From Bacillus gobiensis (GTDB lineage: Bacteria; Bacillota; Bacilli; Bacillales; Bacillaceae), in assembly GCF_001278705.1 (NCBI RefSeq), contig NZ_CP012600.1, positions 1,116,190-1,180,189 of the forward strand: a stretch of 64,000 nucleotides of DNA, written 5' to 3'. The position numbers and the translations under genes were made by a program. This document shows positions 9,673 to 19,117 of the stretch, piece after piece. The notes below the pieces were generated by a model. That model was not told where the DNA came from. It was given only the letters and a program-made list of their open reading frames with translations, and ran no database searches. Positions within the stretch are counted from its first letter, which is position 1; each line of letters starts with the position of its first letter.

Positions 9673-10401
9673 ATGAAGAAAGCGGCTCTCGTTACCGGTG
9701 CAAGCGGAGGAATCGGACAGCGTGTGGCGGAATCCCTTGCGGAAAACAACTATAATCTTTATTTACATTATCATCAAAACCATCAGGCTGCCAGCCGGCT
9801 GGCTGAAAAATTGAATAAGCAATTCGATGTGTCTGCAACTCTAATCCAATGTGATTTTTCAAGCAAAACAGAGGTGAATCGGATCTCTGATGAAATCACG
9901 ACTCCGCTAGATGCTATTGTGTTAACCAGCGGAATCAGCAGAATCGGGCTTATCACAGACATGACAGATGAACTCGTTGAAGAAATGATACATATTCACG
10001 TCTCCTCTCCTTTTAAGTTAATACGAAATCTTCTGCCGCCAATGATATCAAGAAAAAAAGGAAGCATCGTTGTCATCAGCTCGATTTGGGGAGAAACCGG
10101 TGCTGCGTGTGAGGTGCTGTACAGTATGGCAAAGGGTGCGCAGCATTCATTTGTAAAAGCTCTCGCCAAAGAATTGGCACCAAGCGGAATCCGTGTCAAT
10201 GCGGTGGCGCCAGGCGCAATCAACACTGCCATGAATGAACAGTTTTCAGATGAGGAAATCCGTATGATGTCTGAAGAAATTCCGATGGGAAGGCTCGGTA
10301 AGCCGAACGAAATCGCTGGCTGTGTTGAATTTTTGCTATCTGAAAAATCCTCTTATGTGACCGGACAAATTCTCTCGGCAAACGGCGGATGGCTTTGCTA
10401 A
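9673..10401 (+). CDS. ymfI: EF-P 5-aminopentanone reductase YmfI (SDR)
   Basis: 242 residues, classical short-chain dehydrogenase: NAD(P) motif TGASGGIG (8-15), catalytic Ser in VVISS, YSMAK as YxxxK, and the PGAINT loop. In B. subtilis YmfI completes the 5-aminopentanol modification of elongation factor P. The fold would also fit 3-oxoacyl-ACP reductases, but the position in the ymfFHIJ block supports ymfI. The start ATG has only a weak AAGAAAGCGGGG ribosome site. Confidence 0.87.
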   Translation: MKKAALVTGASGGIGQRVAESLAENNYNLYLHYHQNHQAASRLAEKLNKQFDVSATLIQCDFSSKTEVNRISDEITTPLDAIVLTSGISRIGLITDMTDELVEEMIHIHVSSPFKLIRNLLPPMISRKKGSIVVISSIWGETGAACEVLYSMAKGAQHSFVKALAKELAPSGIRVNAVAPGAINTAMNEQFSDEEIRMMSEEIPMGRLGKPNEIAGCVEFLLSEKSSYVTGQILSANGGWLC

Positions 10402-10420
10402 AAAGTGAATGAAAACGAAA

Positions 10421-10448
10421 TTGTCAGGACACACTACCATCGTAAGAT
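10421..10448 (+). promoter_or_regulatory. Sigma-A-like promoter of ymfJ
   Basis: TTGTCA (10421-10426), 16-bp spacer, TAAGAT (10443-10448). Confidence 0.45.
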
Positions 10449-10469
10449 AATTAAAAAGGAGGGGCAGCT

Positions 10470-10727
10470 ATGTCTGTATTAGACAACTGGGACAGCTGGA
10501 AAAGCTTTTTAGGTGACAGAATTAACTTTGCTCATGAAAGAGGAATGTCTGATGAAACCATTTCAGATTTAGCCTTTGAAATTGGCGGGTACTTAGCGAA
10601 TCAGGTTGATTCACAGAACCAGCAGGAGAAAGTTCTTGCCGATCTATGGAGTGTTGCCTCTGAAGATGAACAAAGAGCAATCGCAAAAATCATGGTAAAA
10701 CTTGTTGAAAATAACAGTACCCACTAA
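10470..10727 (+). CDS. ymfJ: YmfJ, DUF3243 protein
   Basis: 85 residues, acidic, Trp-rich start (VLDNWDSWKSFLG), mostly helical. AAAAAGGAGGGG ribosome site. Conserved in Bacillus, function unknown. Own promoter and strong terminator. Confidence 0.9.
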   Translation: MSVLDNWDSWKSFLGDRINFAHERGMSDETISDLAFEIGGYLANQVDSQNQQEKVLADLWSVASEDEQRAIAKIMVKLVENNSTH

Positions 10728-10728
10728 A

Positions 10729-10756
10729 AAAAGAGAGGGAATCCTCTCTTTTTTTC
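10729..10756 (+). terminator. Terminator of ymfJ
   Basis: AAGAGAGG, GAAT loop, CCTCTCTT, then seven T. The A-run on the 5' side makes it potentially bidirectional. Confidence 0.92.
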
Positions 10757-10846
10757 GTTTACCTGCACATAAGACTTTCTTAATCCGCAAAAATGATTTA
10801 TGATTAAGAGGAGTGAAATTTTGCCACAATGTAGGGGGTTTGTCGT

Positions 10847-11638
10847 TTGACAAAGCTTGAATGGTACTTCGAATATGAAATTCAAGTCAATCGTCCAGGG
10901 CTGCTTGGAGATATTTCTTCATTGCTTGGCATGCTTTCAATTAATATTGTAACGATCAATGGTGTTGATTTGTCCAGAAGGGGCCTCTTGCTCAGATGCA
11001 GCCACATGGATCAAATCAAGCGATTGGAATCGATTTTAAATACAATGGATACAATTAGAGTGACAAAGCTAAGGGAGCCAAAGCTTCGAGATCGATTAGC
11101 CGTCAGACACGGGCGCTATATTCAGAGGGATGCAGACGATAAAAAAACGTTTCGGTTCGTTAGAGATGAACTGGGCTTATTAGTTGATTTTATGGCTGAG
11201 CTTTTTAAAAAAGACGGCCACAAGCTAATTGGCATCCGCGGTATGCCTCGAGTCGGAAAAACGGAATCGATTGTTGCTTCAAGCGTTTGTGCAAGCAAGC
11301 GGTGGCTTTTTGTTTCATCAACTCTATTAAAGCAGACGATTCGAAGCCAGCTCATTGCAGACGAATACAGTACAGAAAATGTCTTCATCGTGGATGGGAT
11401 TGTCTCGACCAGAAGGGGTTCTGAACGACACCTTCAGCTTCTCAGAGAAATTATGCAATTGCCGGCGACCAAGGTGGTTGAACATCCCGATATTTTCGTA
11501 CAGAATACGGAATATACGATGGATGACTTTGATTATATTATTGAGCTTCGCAATCATGATGACGAAGTAATTACATACGAAAATGCCGAAGAATCTCAAA
11601 TGTTTGACCAATCGGGATTATCCGGCTTTGATTTCTAA
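10847..11638 (+). CDS. ymfK: YmfK, DUF3388 protein with ACT-like domain and P-loop
   Basis: 263 residues, TTG start after AGGGGGT. Residues 5-75 read as an ACT-type ligand-binding domain (QVNRPGLLGDISSLLG). A Walker A-like sequence GMPRVGKT lies at 132-139, followed by an Asp-containing beta-strand (FIVDG) near residue 180, so it could be an ACT-regulated nucleotide-binding protein. Function not established. Followed after 16 bp by ymfM. Confidence 0.88.
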   Translation: MTKLEWYFEYEIQVNRPGLLGDISSLLGMLSINIVTINGVDLSRRGLLLRCSHMDQIKRLESILNTMDTIRVTKLREPKLRDRLAVRHGRYIQRDADDKKTFRFVRDELGLLVDFMAELFKKDGHKLIGIRGMPRVGKTESIVASSVCASKRWLFVSSTLLKQTIRSQLIADEYSTENVFIVDGIVSTRRGSERHLQLLREIMQLPATKVVEHPDIFVQNTEYTMDDFDYIIELRNHDDEVITYENAEESQMFDQSGLSGFDF

Positions 11639-11654
11639 AATGGAGGGTGTAGTT

Positions 11655-12569
11655 TTGACTGAATTAGGACTACGGCTAAAAGAGGCCAGAGAGGAACAAG
11701 GAATGACTCTTGAGGATCTTCAGGGGACCACGAAAATACAAAAGCGGTATTTAGTGGCGATTGAAGAAGGAAACTACGATGTCATCCCAGGAAAGTTTTA
11801 TGTACGAGCATTCATTAAGCAATACTCAGAAACTGTCGGGCTAGATTCCGATCTTTTGTTCGATGAGTATAAAAAGGATGTTCCAAGTACGCAAACGGAC
11901 GAAGTATCAGAGAAGATTTCACAAATGCCCGCTAAAAAGGAGCTGCCAAAATCAGCCTCTAAATTCATGGGGGCATTGCCTACCATTCTTGTCATTTTAG
12001 GTGTGATCGTCGTTGCGGCAATCTTTTATATATTAATTTTGGGAGGAAATCAATCTCAGTCTCCTCCTAATAATACATCTCCAAATACTGAAAAAAGTGA
12101 GTACGCTGTTTCTGATGATTCTCCGCTAACTGATGCAGAAAAAAAGCAAAAAGACGGTGAAACCCAATCAGAAAAGACAACAAACCAGGAATCAAATGAT
12201 TCTGCTGCATCTACTACGGAAAACAAGAAGCCGGAATTGAATATTTCTGCAGTAGGCTCGGAAGGTACGACAACCACTTATGAAGTAACAGGAGCGGAAT
12301 CACTTAAATTAGAAGTGATTGCTAAAGAAAGCTCTTGGGTCCGCGTTCGTGATGAGGCAGGAAAGGAGCTTCAGGCCGGAGAGCTTTCTAAAGGAAAATC
12401 TTTTTCTCATGATATTTCCGATCAGGCAGAAGTTGATTTGCGCCTTGGCTATACGCCGGGAATCGAATTGAAAGTGAATGGGAAAACTGTCTCTTACAAA
12501 TTAAATCCAAATGAAGCTATAACTCAAAATATAAAGATAATAAATAAAAAGGAGGAAAAGTCATCTTGA
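11655..12569 (+). CDS. ymfM: RodZ-like protein YmfM
   Basis: 304 residues. N-terminal helix-turn-helix (LRLKEAREEQGMTLEDL to about residue 70), basic linker, one membrane segment near residues 110-135 (ILVILGVIVVAAIFYILIL), Ser/Thr/Asn-rich outer linker, and a C-terminal beta domain (DUF4115). RodZ-type proteins couple the MreB cytoskeleton to cell-wall elongation. TTG 11655 chosen: GGAGGGTG lies 5 nt upstream and the first residues are MTELGLRLKEA. Upstream of pgsA as in B. subtilis. Confidence 0.9.
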   Translation: MTELGLRLKEAREEQGMTLEDLQGTTKIQKRYLVAIEEGNYDVIPGKFYVRAFIKQYSETVGLDSDLLFDEYKKDVPSTQTDEVSEKISQMPAKKELPKSASKFMGALPTILVILGVIVVAAIFYILILGGNQSQSPPNNTSPNTEKSEYAVSDDSPLTDAEKKQKDGETQSEKTTNQESNDSAASTTENKKPELNISAVGSEGTTTTYEVTGAESLKLEVIAKESSWVRVRDEAGKELQAGELSKGKSFSHDISDQAEVDLRLGYTPGIELKVNGKTVSYKLNPNEAITQNIKIINKKEEKSS

Positions 12570-12591
12570 AATCACCGAAGATGACTTTTTC
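12556..12591 (+). terminator. Hairpin between ymfM and pgsA
   Basis: Perfect 12-bp stem AAAAGTCATCTT / AAGATGACTTTT with T-tail; its left arm contains the ymfM stop codon. Likely partial terminator that lowers read-through into pgsA. Confidence 0.75.
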
Positions 12592-12609
12592 ATATGATGG
12601 AGGAAAAAA

Positions 12610-13191
12610 ATGTTCAATCTCCCAAATAAAATAACACTTTCCAGAATTGCACTTATTCCAATCTTTATGATCTTCATGCTGGCTCCGCTGGATTTTGGCC
12701 AGGTGCAGATTGGAAATGAAAGTATACAGACTGCGCATCTTGCAGGAGCCATTCTGTTTATTATTGCTTCAACTACAGATTGGGTCGACGGTTATTACGC
12801 AAGAAAACTGAATATGGTTACGAATTTCGGGAAATTTCTCGATCCTTTAGCTGACAAGCTTCTCGTTTCTGCTGCATTGATTATTTTGGTACAAATTGGA
12901 TTAGCGCCTGCATGGATGGTAATTGTCATTATCAGCAGAGAATTTGCTGTCACCGGACTTAGGCTTGTGCTTGCAGGGACAGGAGAAGTCGTTGCTGCCA
13001 ATATGTTGGGAAAAATTAAAACGTGGGCACAAATCATTGCTGTATCTGCGCTGCTCTTACATAACCTCCCATTTGAACTGATTTCCTTTCCGTTTGGCAC
13101 TTTGGCTCTTTGGGTAGCTGTGTTTTTCACAGTCATTTCCGGTTGGGACTATTTTGCGAAAAATTGGGACGCTCTTAAAACGTCAGATTAA
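12610..13191 (+). CDS. pgsA: CDP-diacylglycerol-glycerol-3-phosphate phosphatidyltransferase
   Basis: 193 residues, integral membrane enzyme that makes phosphatidylglycerophosphate. The CDP-alcohol phosphotransferase motif is complete: D60-G61, A64-R65, G74, D78, D82. Four to five further hydrophobic segments. ATG with ATGGAGGAAAAAA upstream. Essential in B. subtilis. Confidence 0.95.
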   Translation: MFNLPNKITLSRIALIPIFMIFMLAPLDFGQVQIGNESIQTAHLAGAILFIIASTTDWVDGYYARKLNMVTNFGKFLDPLADKLLVSAALIILVQIGLAPAWMVIVIISREFAVTGLRLVLAGTGEVVAANMLGKIKTWAQIIAVSALLLHNLPFELISFPFGTLALWVAVFFTVISGWDYFAKNWDALKTSD

Positions 13192-13205
13192 TGGGAGTGG
13201 TTGAA

Positions 13206-14459
13206 TTGAAGATTGAAAAGAATGCTGAAATTATCGCTGTCGGCTCGGAACTTTTACTCGGGCAGATTGCGAATACGAATGCCCAGTTTATCAGCAAGCA
13301 GCTGGCGGAAATCGGTGTAAACATGTTTTACCATACCGTCGTAGGAGACAATGTATCCCGGCTCAAGCAAGTCATTAAAACGGCCCAAGAGCGCTCCGAT
13401 TTTCTTATTTTTACCGGGGGGCTGGGACCGACAAAGGATGACCTGACAAAGGAAACAATTGCTGAAATTATCGGCCGCCCGCTGGTGATTAATGATGAAG
13501 CTATGGCTTCGATAGAAAGGTATTTTGCCAAAACGAACCGAATGATGTCACCGAACAACCGTAAGCAAGCACTTGTTCTTGAGGGATCTGATGTACTGGT
13601 GAATCGATTCGGCATGGCTCCGGGAATGCTTTTAGAAAGCAATGGCTGTTTTTATATGCTTCTTCCCGGACCGCCTAGCGAGATGAAGCCGATGGTAGAG
13701 CAGGAAGCTATCCCGCTCTTGCTTGAAAAATTTGGGCACAATGAAAAGATTGTCTCTAAGGTTCTCCGTTTTTTTGGAATTGGCGAATCTCAGCTTGAAA
13801 CAGATTTGGAAGATATCATTGATTCTCAAACGAATCCTACGATCGCTCCTCTTGCCGCAGATGGGGAGGTCACTCTCCGTTTGACGGCCAAGCATGCTGA
13901 TCAGGATGAAACAAAGCGATTGCTTGAAGAAGCAGAAGCAAAAATCATGGATCGTGTAGGCGAGTATTTTTATGGATACGATGATACTTCTCTTGTTGGT
14001 GAGCTTGTTAAGGCATGCAGGGAAAAAGGGTTGAGCCTTTCAGCTGCAGAAAGCTTTACCGGGGGGCTTTTTTCTGAAGGAATTACGAATATCAGCGGAG
14101 TCTCAAGTTTTTTTAAAGGGAGCGTTGTATGCTATACAAATGAGATGAAGAACTCTGTTGTCGGAGTGTCTGAACAAACACTCAGGCATCACGGGGCTGT
14201 AAGTGCAGAATGTGCGAAAGAGCTTGCTGCGGGGATAAAAAGCGTATCCGGGAGCGATATTGGAATCAGCTTTACCGGAGTGGCTGGTCCTGATTCCCAA
14301 GAAGGCCATCCGCCAGGCAAGGTTTTTATCGGAATCGCTATTACTGGAAAGCAGGTATTGTCATTTGAGTTTATTTTTGCTGGAACGAGGTCGGGAATTC
14401 GAAAAAGGTCTGCCAAATACGGAAGCTACCTGCTTTTAAAGGAACTTGAAAATGAATGA
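13206..14459 (+). CDS. cinA: CinA, competence/damage-inducible protein
   Basis: 417 residues. N-terminal MoaB/MogA-like nucleotide pyrophosphatase domain ([26 protein letters not shown]) and C-terminal PncC-like NMN amidohydrolase domain ([23 protein letters not shown]). TTG at 13206 chosen since GGGAGTGG is 5-6 nt upstream and the protein starts [16 protein letters not shown]; the ATG at 13191 overlaps the pgsA stop. Directly upstream of recA, an arrangement linked to competence in several Firmicutes. Confidence 0.93.
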   Translation: MKIEKNAEIIAVGSELLLGQIANTNAQFISKQLAEIGVNMFYHTVVGDNVSRLKQVIKTAQERSDFLIFTGGLGPTKDDLTKETIAEIIGRPLVINDEAMASIERYFAKTNRMMSPNNRKQALVLEGSDVLVNRFGMAPGMLLESNGCFYMLLPGPPSEMKPMVEQEAIPLLLEKFGHNEKIVSKVLRFFGIGESQLETDLEDIIDSQTNPTIAPLAADGEVTLRLTAKHADQDETKRLLEEAEAKIMDRVGEYFYGYDDTSLVGELVKACREKGLSLSAAESFTGGLFSEGITNISGVSSFFKGSVVCYTNEMKNSVVGVSEQTLRHHGAVSAECAKELAAGIKSVSGSDIGISFTGVAGPDSQEGHPPGKVFIGIAITGKQVLSFEFIFAGTRSGIRKRSAKYGSYLLLKELENE

Positions 14460-14560
14460 GTAGAGGCTGATTTTAATTTTTGAAGCCTTTTTATTAGGAG
14501 AATTACAATTTTTCCTAAAGCCATTTCTCTGTTTTGCAACACTTTTATTCTTAAAAAAAT

Positions 14561-14574
14561 CGAATATGCGTTCG
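14561..14574 (+). promoter_or_regulatory. LexA (SOS) box of recA
   Basis: CGAATATGCGTTCG, one base from the Bacillus consensus CGAAC-N4-GTTCG, 9 bp upstream of the recA -35 element. Confidence 0.85.
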
Positions 14575-14582
14575 CTTTTTTC

Positions 14583-14611
14583 TTGGCAAATCCTCGCAAA
14601 CAAGGTATAGT
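14583..14611 (+). promoter_or_regulatory. Sigma-A promoter of recA
   Basis: TTGGCA (14583-14588), 17-bp spacer, TATAGT (14606-14611). Confidence 0.8.
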
Positions 14612-14645
14612 ATATGTAGCGGTAATGATAAAGGAGGAAACAATT

Positions 14646-15677
14646 ATGAGTGATCGTCAGGCAGCCCTTGATATGGCTCTTAAGCAAATAGAAAAGCAAT
14701 TTGGAAAAGGTTCCATTATGAAGCTCGGTGAACAAACTGAGAGAAAGATTTCAACCGTGCCAAGCGGCTCTCTTACGCTGGACACCGCTCTTGGAGTAGG
14801 CGGGTATCCGCGTGGGAGAATCATCGAAGTTTATGGACCTGAAAGCTCAGGTAAAACAACTGTGGCCCTGCATGCCATTGCAGAAGTGCAGCAGCAGGGA
14901 GGACAAGCTGCGTTTATTGATGCTGAGCACGCGCTTGATCCTTCTTATGCCCAAAATTTAGGCGTAAATATAGACGATCTGCTTCTTTCCCAGCCGGATA
15001 CCGGCGAGCAGGCGCTCGAGATAGCGGAAGCGCTCGTTCGAAGCGGTGCTATTGATATCGTCGTCATCGATTCCGTGGCCGCACTCGTGCCGAAAGCTGA
15101 GATTGAAGGAGATATGGGCGACTCACATGTCGGTCTGCAGGCGAGACTGATGTCCCAAGCGTTGCGCAAGCTCTCCGGCGCTATTAACAAATCGAAAACA
15201 ATCGCTGTTTTCATCAACCAGATTCGTGAGAAGGTTGGCGTTATGTTCGGTAACCCGGAAACGACTCCGGGAGGAAGAGCTTTAAAATTTTATTCATCTG
15301 TACGCCTTGAAGTGCGCCGTGCCGAGCAGCTGAAGCAAGGCAATGACGTCATGGGTAACAAAACAAAAATTAAAGTTGTAAAGAACAAAGTAGCTCCTCC
15401 GTTCCGTACAGCAGAGGTTGATATTATGTACGGTGAAGGTATTTCGAAAGAAGGCGAGATCATTGACCTCGGTACAGAGCTTGATATTGTCCAAAAAAGC
15501 GGATCCTGGTACTCATATCAGGAAGAGCGCCTGGGTCAAGGAAGAGAAAACGCCAAGCAATTTTTAAAAGAAAATAAAGACGTTCTTCTGATGATCCAGG
15601 AGCAAATCCGCGAGCATTACGGCCTCGATACCGGCGTTGCTCCGAAGGATGAAGAACAAGAAGAACTTGAAATCTAA
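14646..15677 (+). CDS. recA: RecA recombinase
   Basis: 343 residues. ATP-dependent strand-exchange protein and coprotease that triggers LexA self-cleavage. Walker [10 protein letters not shown] at 64-72, Walker [18 protein letters not shown]-binding loop QALRKLSG, acidic C-tail [11 protein letters not shown] 14646 follows AAAGGAGG. Own LexA-controlled promoter and terminator. Confidence 0.98.
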   Translation: MSDRQAALDMALKQIEKQFGKGSIMKLGEQTERKISTVPSGSLTLDTALGVGGYPRGRIIEVYGPESSGKTTVALHAIAEVQQQGGQAAFIDAEHALDPSYAQNLGVNIDDLLLSQPDTGEQALEIAEALVRSGAIDIVVIDSVAALVPKAEIEGDMGDSHVGLQARLMSQALRKLSGAINKSKTIAVFINQIREKVGVMFGNPETTPGGRALKFYSSVRLEVRRAEQLKQGNDVMGNKTKIKVVKNKVAPPFRTAEVDIMYGEGISKEGEIIDLGTELDIVQKSGSWYSYQEERLGQGRENAKQFLKENKDVLLMIQEQIREHYGLDTGVAPKDEEQEELEI

Positions 15678-15681
15678 AGTG

Positions 15682-15711
15682 AAAAAAGATGCGCTGATGC
15701 ATCTTTTTTTA
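15682..15711 (+). terminator. Terminator of recA
   Basis: AAAAAAGATGC, loop, GCATCTTTTTTT. Confidence 0.9.
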
Positions 15712-15853
15712 TGTCTAAAAACTCATGTCAAAGGGAACAACGTATATTAAGTGCATGATTTACCTGTTGTGTTTCCTGATGACCAAACCGGGAAGGAAGA
15801 ACGAGCAAAAAACGTTACATTCATTTTTGAGTGAAAAGGCTTAGACGGCGGGC

Positions 15854-15888
15854 TTGACAAGTATTTCACTCAACACTTACAATAAGTG
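15854..15888 (+). promoter_or_regulatory. Promoter of rny with palindrome over the -10
   Basis: TTGACA (15854-15859), 18-bp spacer, TACAAT (15878-15883). A perfect inverted repeat CACTTA-caa-TAAGTG (15874-15888) covers the -10, with a further CACTTA at 15895-15900. Otherwise the 363-bp recA-rny gap contains nothing I recognise; B. subtilis has pbpX here. Confidence 0.65.
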
Positions 15889-16040
15889 TGTGTCACTTAT
15901 TTTATTAACATGATTGGTAAAATATTGAAAAATGAAAAGGGCAGTGAATGATTTCATTCGCTCAAGGTGTGACCTGAAATCAGTAATCACCACTTTTATT
16001 TTTAGCAAGAAGCAAGTTCATAGCAAGAGGAGGTGAAAGT

Positions 16041-17600
16041 ATGAATTGGCAATTTATTCTCATCTCCATTTTGCTGGGCCTATTCTGTTTAGTTGTTGGC
16101 TATTTTGTTCGAAAAACCATTGCCGAAGCGAAAATTGCAGGTGCGCGAACTGCTGCGGAACAAATTGTAGCAGACGCAAAGCGTGATGCAGAAGCTTTGA
16201 AAAAAGAAGCGCTCCTCGAGGCAAAAGATGATATACACAAGTTTCGGGTAGATGCTGAGCAAGAAGTTAGAGAAAGAAGGAACGAACTTCTGAAGCAAGA
16301 AAACCGATTGCTTCAAAAAGAAGAAAACCTTGACCGAAAGCAAGATGCGTTAGATAAACGCGAAGCGATGTTAGAGAAGAAAGACGATTCTCTAAATGAA
16401 CGACAACAACATATTGAAGAGATGGAAAGCAAAGTGGATGAGATGATACGCATGCAGCAATTGGAGCTGGAACGTGTCTCTAGTTTAACTCGAGATGAAG
16501 CAAAACAAATCATTCTGGATCGGGTTGAAAGCGAGCTTTCCCATGACATCGCAATCATGTCGAAAGAAACTGAAAACCGAGCGAAAGAAGAAGCAGACAA
16601 AAAAGCAAAAAGCATACTTTCTTTGGCACTTCAGCGCTGTGCTGCTGATCACGTGGCAGAAACGACGGTTTCAGTTGTTAATCTTCCGAATGACGAGATG
16701 AAAGGACGTATTATTGGCCGTGAAGGGCGTAATATCCGTACATTAGAAACATTAACTGGAATTGACCTCATTATTGACGATACTCCAGAAGCTGTCATAC
16801 TTTCTGGATTTGATCCAATCAGACGTGAAACAGCGAGGATTGCTCTAGATAAGCTAGTACAGGATGGACGAATCCACCCTGCACGAATTGAAGAAATGGT
16901 CGAAAAATCCCGGCGTGAAGTCGACGATTATATTCGGGAAATGGGTGAGCAAACCACGTTTGAGGTGGGGGTTCACGGACTTCACCCTGATTTGATTAAA
17001 ATTCTCGGCCGTTTAAAATTCCGTACAAGCTATGGCCAAAACGTTCTGAAGCACAGCATGGAAGTTGCATTTTTGACAGGTCTTATGGCTGCAGAGCTTG
17101 GTGAAGATACCACACTTGCCAAAAGGGCAGGCCTGCTTCACGATATCGGTAAAGCGATTGACCATGAAGTGGAAGGAAGCCATGTGGAAATCGGTGTCGA
17201 GCTTGCAAGCAAATATAAAGAGCATCCTGTCGTGATTAACAGTATTGCTTCCCACCACGGCGACCAAGAGCCAACATCAATTATTTCTGTTCTGGTGGCT
17301 GCTGCCGATGCTTTATCTGCAGCTCGTCCGGGTGCAAGAAGCGAGACGCTTGAAAACTATATTCGCAGACTGGAGAAGCTGGAAGAAATATCTGAATCCT
17401 ATGAAGGTGTTGAAAAATCTTTCGCGATCCAAGCTGGCCGGGAAGTAAGAATCATGGTAAAACCTGATTCCATTAATGATTTGGAAGCTCACCGATTAGC
17501 GAGAGATATTCGTAAACGAATTGAGGATGAGCTTGATTACCCAGGCCACATAAAAGTGACTGTGATTAGGGAAACAAGAGCTGTGGAATACGCTAAATAA
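16041..17600 (+). CDS. rny: Ribonuclease Y
   Basis: 519 residues. Membrane-anchored endoribonuclease that starts decay of many mRNAs. N-terminal membrane helix (about 4-24), long charged coiled coil (25-200), KH RNA-binding domain ([15 protein letters not shown], about 210-275), HD phosphohydrolase domain with HDIGKAID (about 335-440). AGAGGAGGTGA precedes ATG. Confidence 0.97.
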   Translation: MNWQFILISILLGLFCLVVGYFVRKTIAEAKIAGARTAAEQIVADAKRDAEALKKEALLEAKDDIHKFRVDAEQEVRERRNELLKQENRLLQKEENLDRKQDALDKREAMLEKKDDSLNERQQHIEEMESKVDEMIRMQQLELERVSSLTRDEAKQIILDRVESELSHDIAIMSKETENRAKEEADKKAKSILSLALQRCAADHVAETTVSVVNLPNDEMKGRIIGREGRNIRTLETLTGIDLIIDDTPEAVILSGFDPIRRETARIALDKLVQDGRIHPARIEEMVEKSRREVDDYIREMGEQTTFEVGVHGLHPDLIKILGRLKFRTSYGQNVLKHSMEVAFLTGLMAAELGEDTTLAKRAGLLHDIGKAIDHEVEGSHVEIGVELASKYKEHPVVINSIASHHGDQEPTSIISVLVAAADALSAARPGARSETLENYIRRLEKLEEISESYEGVEKSFAIQAGREVRIMVKPDSINDLEAHRLARDIRKRIEDELDYPGHIKVTVIRETRAVEYAK

Positions 17601-17612
17601 GGTTTCATTCAC

Positions 17613-17650
17613 AAGTAAAGTGGTGCATTATGCATCACTTTACTTTTTTT
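17613..17650 (+). terminator. Terminator of rny
   Basis: 16-bp stem AAGTAAAGTGGTGCAT / ATGCATCACTTTACTT (one G-T pair) with T-run. Confidence 0.92.
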
Positions 17651-17710
17651 CCCGAATGAACCTTAAGTATTCCTGATTAAAGGACAAGAAATAGAAAGGG
17701 ATTAAACGAA

Positions 17711-18505
17711 ATGATTATTTTATTCGTCGGTGACGTCGTAGGATCACCCGGCCGCCAAATGGTTAAGGAATATTTGCCGAAGCTGAAAAAGAAGTATTCG
17801 CCGCATTTTACGATAATAAACGGCGAAAATGCAGCTCACGGGAAAGGGATTACAGAAGGCATTTATCGCAGCTTTATCGAAGGCGGAGCCGATGTAATCA
17901 CAATGGGAAACCATACGTGGAACAAAAAAGAAATCTTTGATTTTATTGATGATGCCAAGCAGCTGATTCGTCCTGCTAACTTTCCAACAGGAAATCCAGG
18001 GAAAGGTATCGCCTATGTTAAATCAGCCGGGAAAGAGCTGGCGGTAATAAATCTTCAAGGAAGGACATTTTTGCCTCCGATCGACTGCCCGTTTCAAAAA
18101 GCGGATGAGCTCATTGGAGAAGCGAAAAAAAGAACACCTTATATATTTGTCGATTTTCATGCCGAAGCGACGAGTGAAAAGCTTGCGATGGGCTGGTATC
18201 TAGATGGACGTGCCCAAGCCGTTGTTGGGACTCATACCCACGTGCAGACCGCGGACAATCGGGTGCTTCCTGAAGGCACTGCTTTTATCACTGATGTCGG
18301 CATGACAGGTCCCTACAACGGGATATTAGGAGTGGAACGAGAAACCATAATCAAACGGTTCAAAACAGGTCTGCCCGGACGTTTTGAAGTGGCTGAAGGC
18401 CCAACAAGCTTAAGTGCTGTCGTTATTCAAATCAATGATCAGACAAAGAAGGCGGTCAAGATTGAGAGAATTTTAATCAATGACGACCATATGTTTTTTG
18501 AGTAA
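17711..18505 (+). CDS. ymdB: YmdB metallophosphodiesterase
   Basis: 264 residues. Calcineurin-like phosphoesterase of the YmdB family; the B. subtilis protein has cyclic-nucleotide phosphodiesterase activity and affects biofilm and nanotube formation. Metal ligands in order: GDVVG (D8), NGENAAHG, GNHTWN, DFHAEAT, GTHTHVQTAD. Lies downstream of rny and upstream of spoVS. Confidence 0.94.
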   Translation: MIILFVGDVVGSPGRQMVKEYLPKLKKKYSPHFTIINGENAAHGKGITEGIYRSFIEGGADVITMGNHTWNKKEIFDFIDDAKQLIRPANFPTGNPGKGIAYVKSAGKELAVINLQGRTFLPPIDCPFQKADELIGEAKKRTPYIFVDFHAEATSEKLAMGWYLDGRAQAVVGTHTHVQTADNRVLPEGTAFITDVGMTGPYNGILGVERETIIKRFKTGLPGRFEVAEGPTSLSAVVIQINDQTKKAVKIERILINDDHMFFE

Positions 18506-18545
18506 ACAAAACGGGTAAATATTATAGAAAAATATTCAAAAAAAA

Positions 18546-18575
18546 GAAGGAATATTGAACACTGCTAGTGAATAT
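18546..18575 (+). promoter_or_regulatory. Sigma-H promoter of spoVS
   Basis: GAAGGAATA (18546-18554), exactly 12 bp, AGTGAATAT (18567-18575): a full match to the sigma-H consensus RnAGGAwww-N11/12-RnnGAATww. spoVS is a sigma-H gene in B. subtilis. Confidence 0.85.
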
Positions 18576-18702
18576 AGTAGCAATGGAAGGTAGCCTGCTA
18601 TTTTGAAAAGGACTGGGGATGACTTTTTAAAATAGTAATATCTAATAAGGATTGTTCTAATGAACACTCACTCATCCATTGTAAAATTAAGGGGGAGCAG
18701 AA

Positions 18703-18963
18703 ATGGAAATATTAAAGGTTTCAGCAAAATCAAGTCCAAATTCAGTTGCCGGAGCACTAGCAGGAGTATTAAGAGAACGGGGAGCAGCAGAAATCCAAGC
18801 CATCGGTGCAGGCGCACTTAATCAGGCGGTAAAAGCTGTCGCGATTGCAAGAGGGTTTGTCGCACCAAGCGGCGTGGATCTGATCTGTATCCCAGCGTTT
18901 ACGGACATTCAAATTGACGGAGAAGAAAGAACTGCGATTAAATTAATTGTAGAGCCGCGCTAA
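18703..18963 (+). CDS. spoVS: Stage V sporulation protein S
   Basis: 86 residues, Alba-like fold (VSAKSSPNSVAGALAGVLRERG, IGAGALNQAVKAVAIARGF). Affects septation and coat/core dehydration in sporulation. AAGGGGGAGC ribosome site. In B. subtilis tdh and kbl follow; here miaB follows directly. Confidence 0.97.
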   Translation: MEILKVSAKSSPNSVAGALAGVLRERGAAEIQAIGAGALNQAVKAVAIARGFVAPSGVDLICIPAFTDIQIDGEERTAIKLIVEPR

Positions 18964-18990
18964 CCCTCCAACCTAAAATGTTTTCTTACC

Positions 18991-19022
18991 AGCCTGCATG
19001 CAAATGGTGCAGGTTGTTTTTA
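18991..19022 (+). terminator. Terminator of spoVS
   Basis: AGCCTGCA, loop, TGCAGGTT, GTTTTT. Confidence 0.82.
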
Positions 19023-19053
19023 TGGCCGCAGGAAGGGGACTCATGTATACCAG

Positions 19054-19082
19054 TTGTTTATAGGGAGAATAACCTTTATACT
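19054..19082 (+). promoter_or_regulatory. Sigma-A promoter of miaB
   Basis: TTGTTT (19054-19059), 17-bp spacer, TATACT (19077-19082). Confidence 0.65.
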
Positions 19083-19117
19083 ATGGGTTGGAGCTGCTTT
19101 GAAAGGAGAAAGAAACC

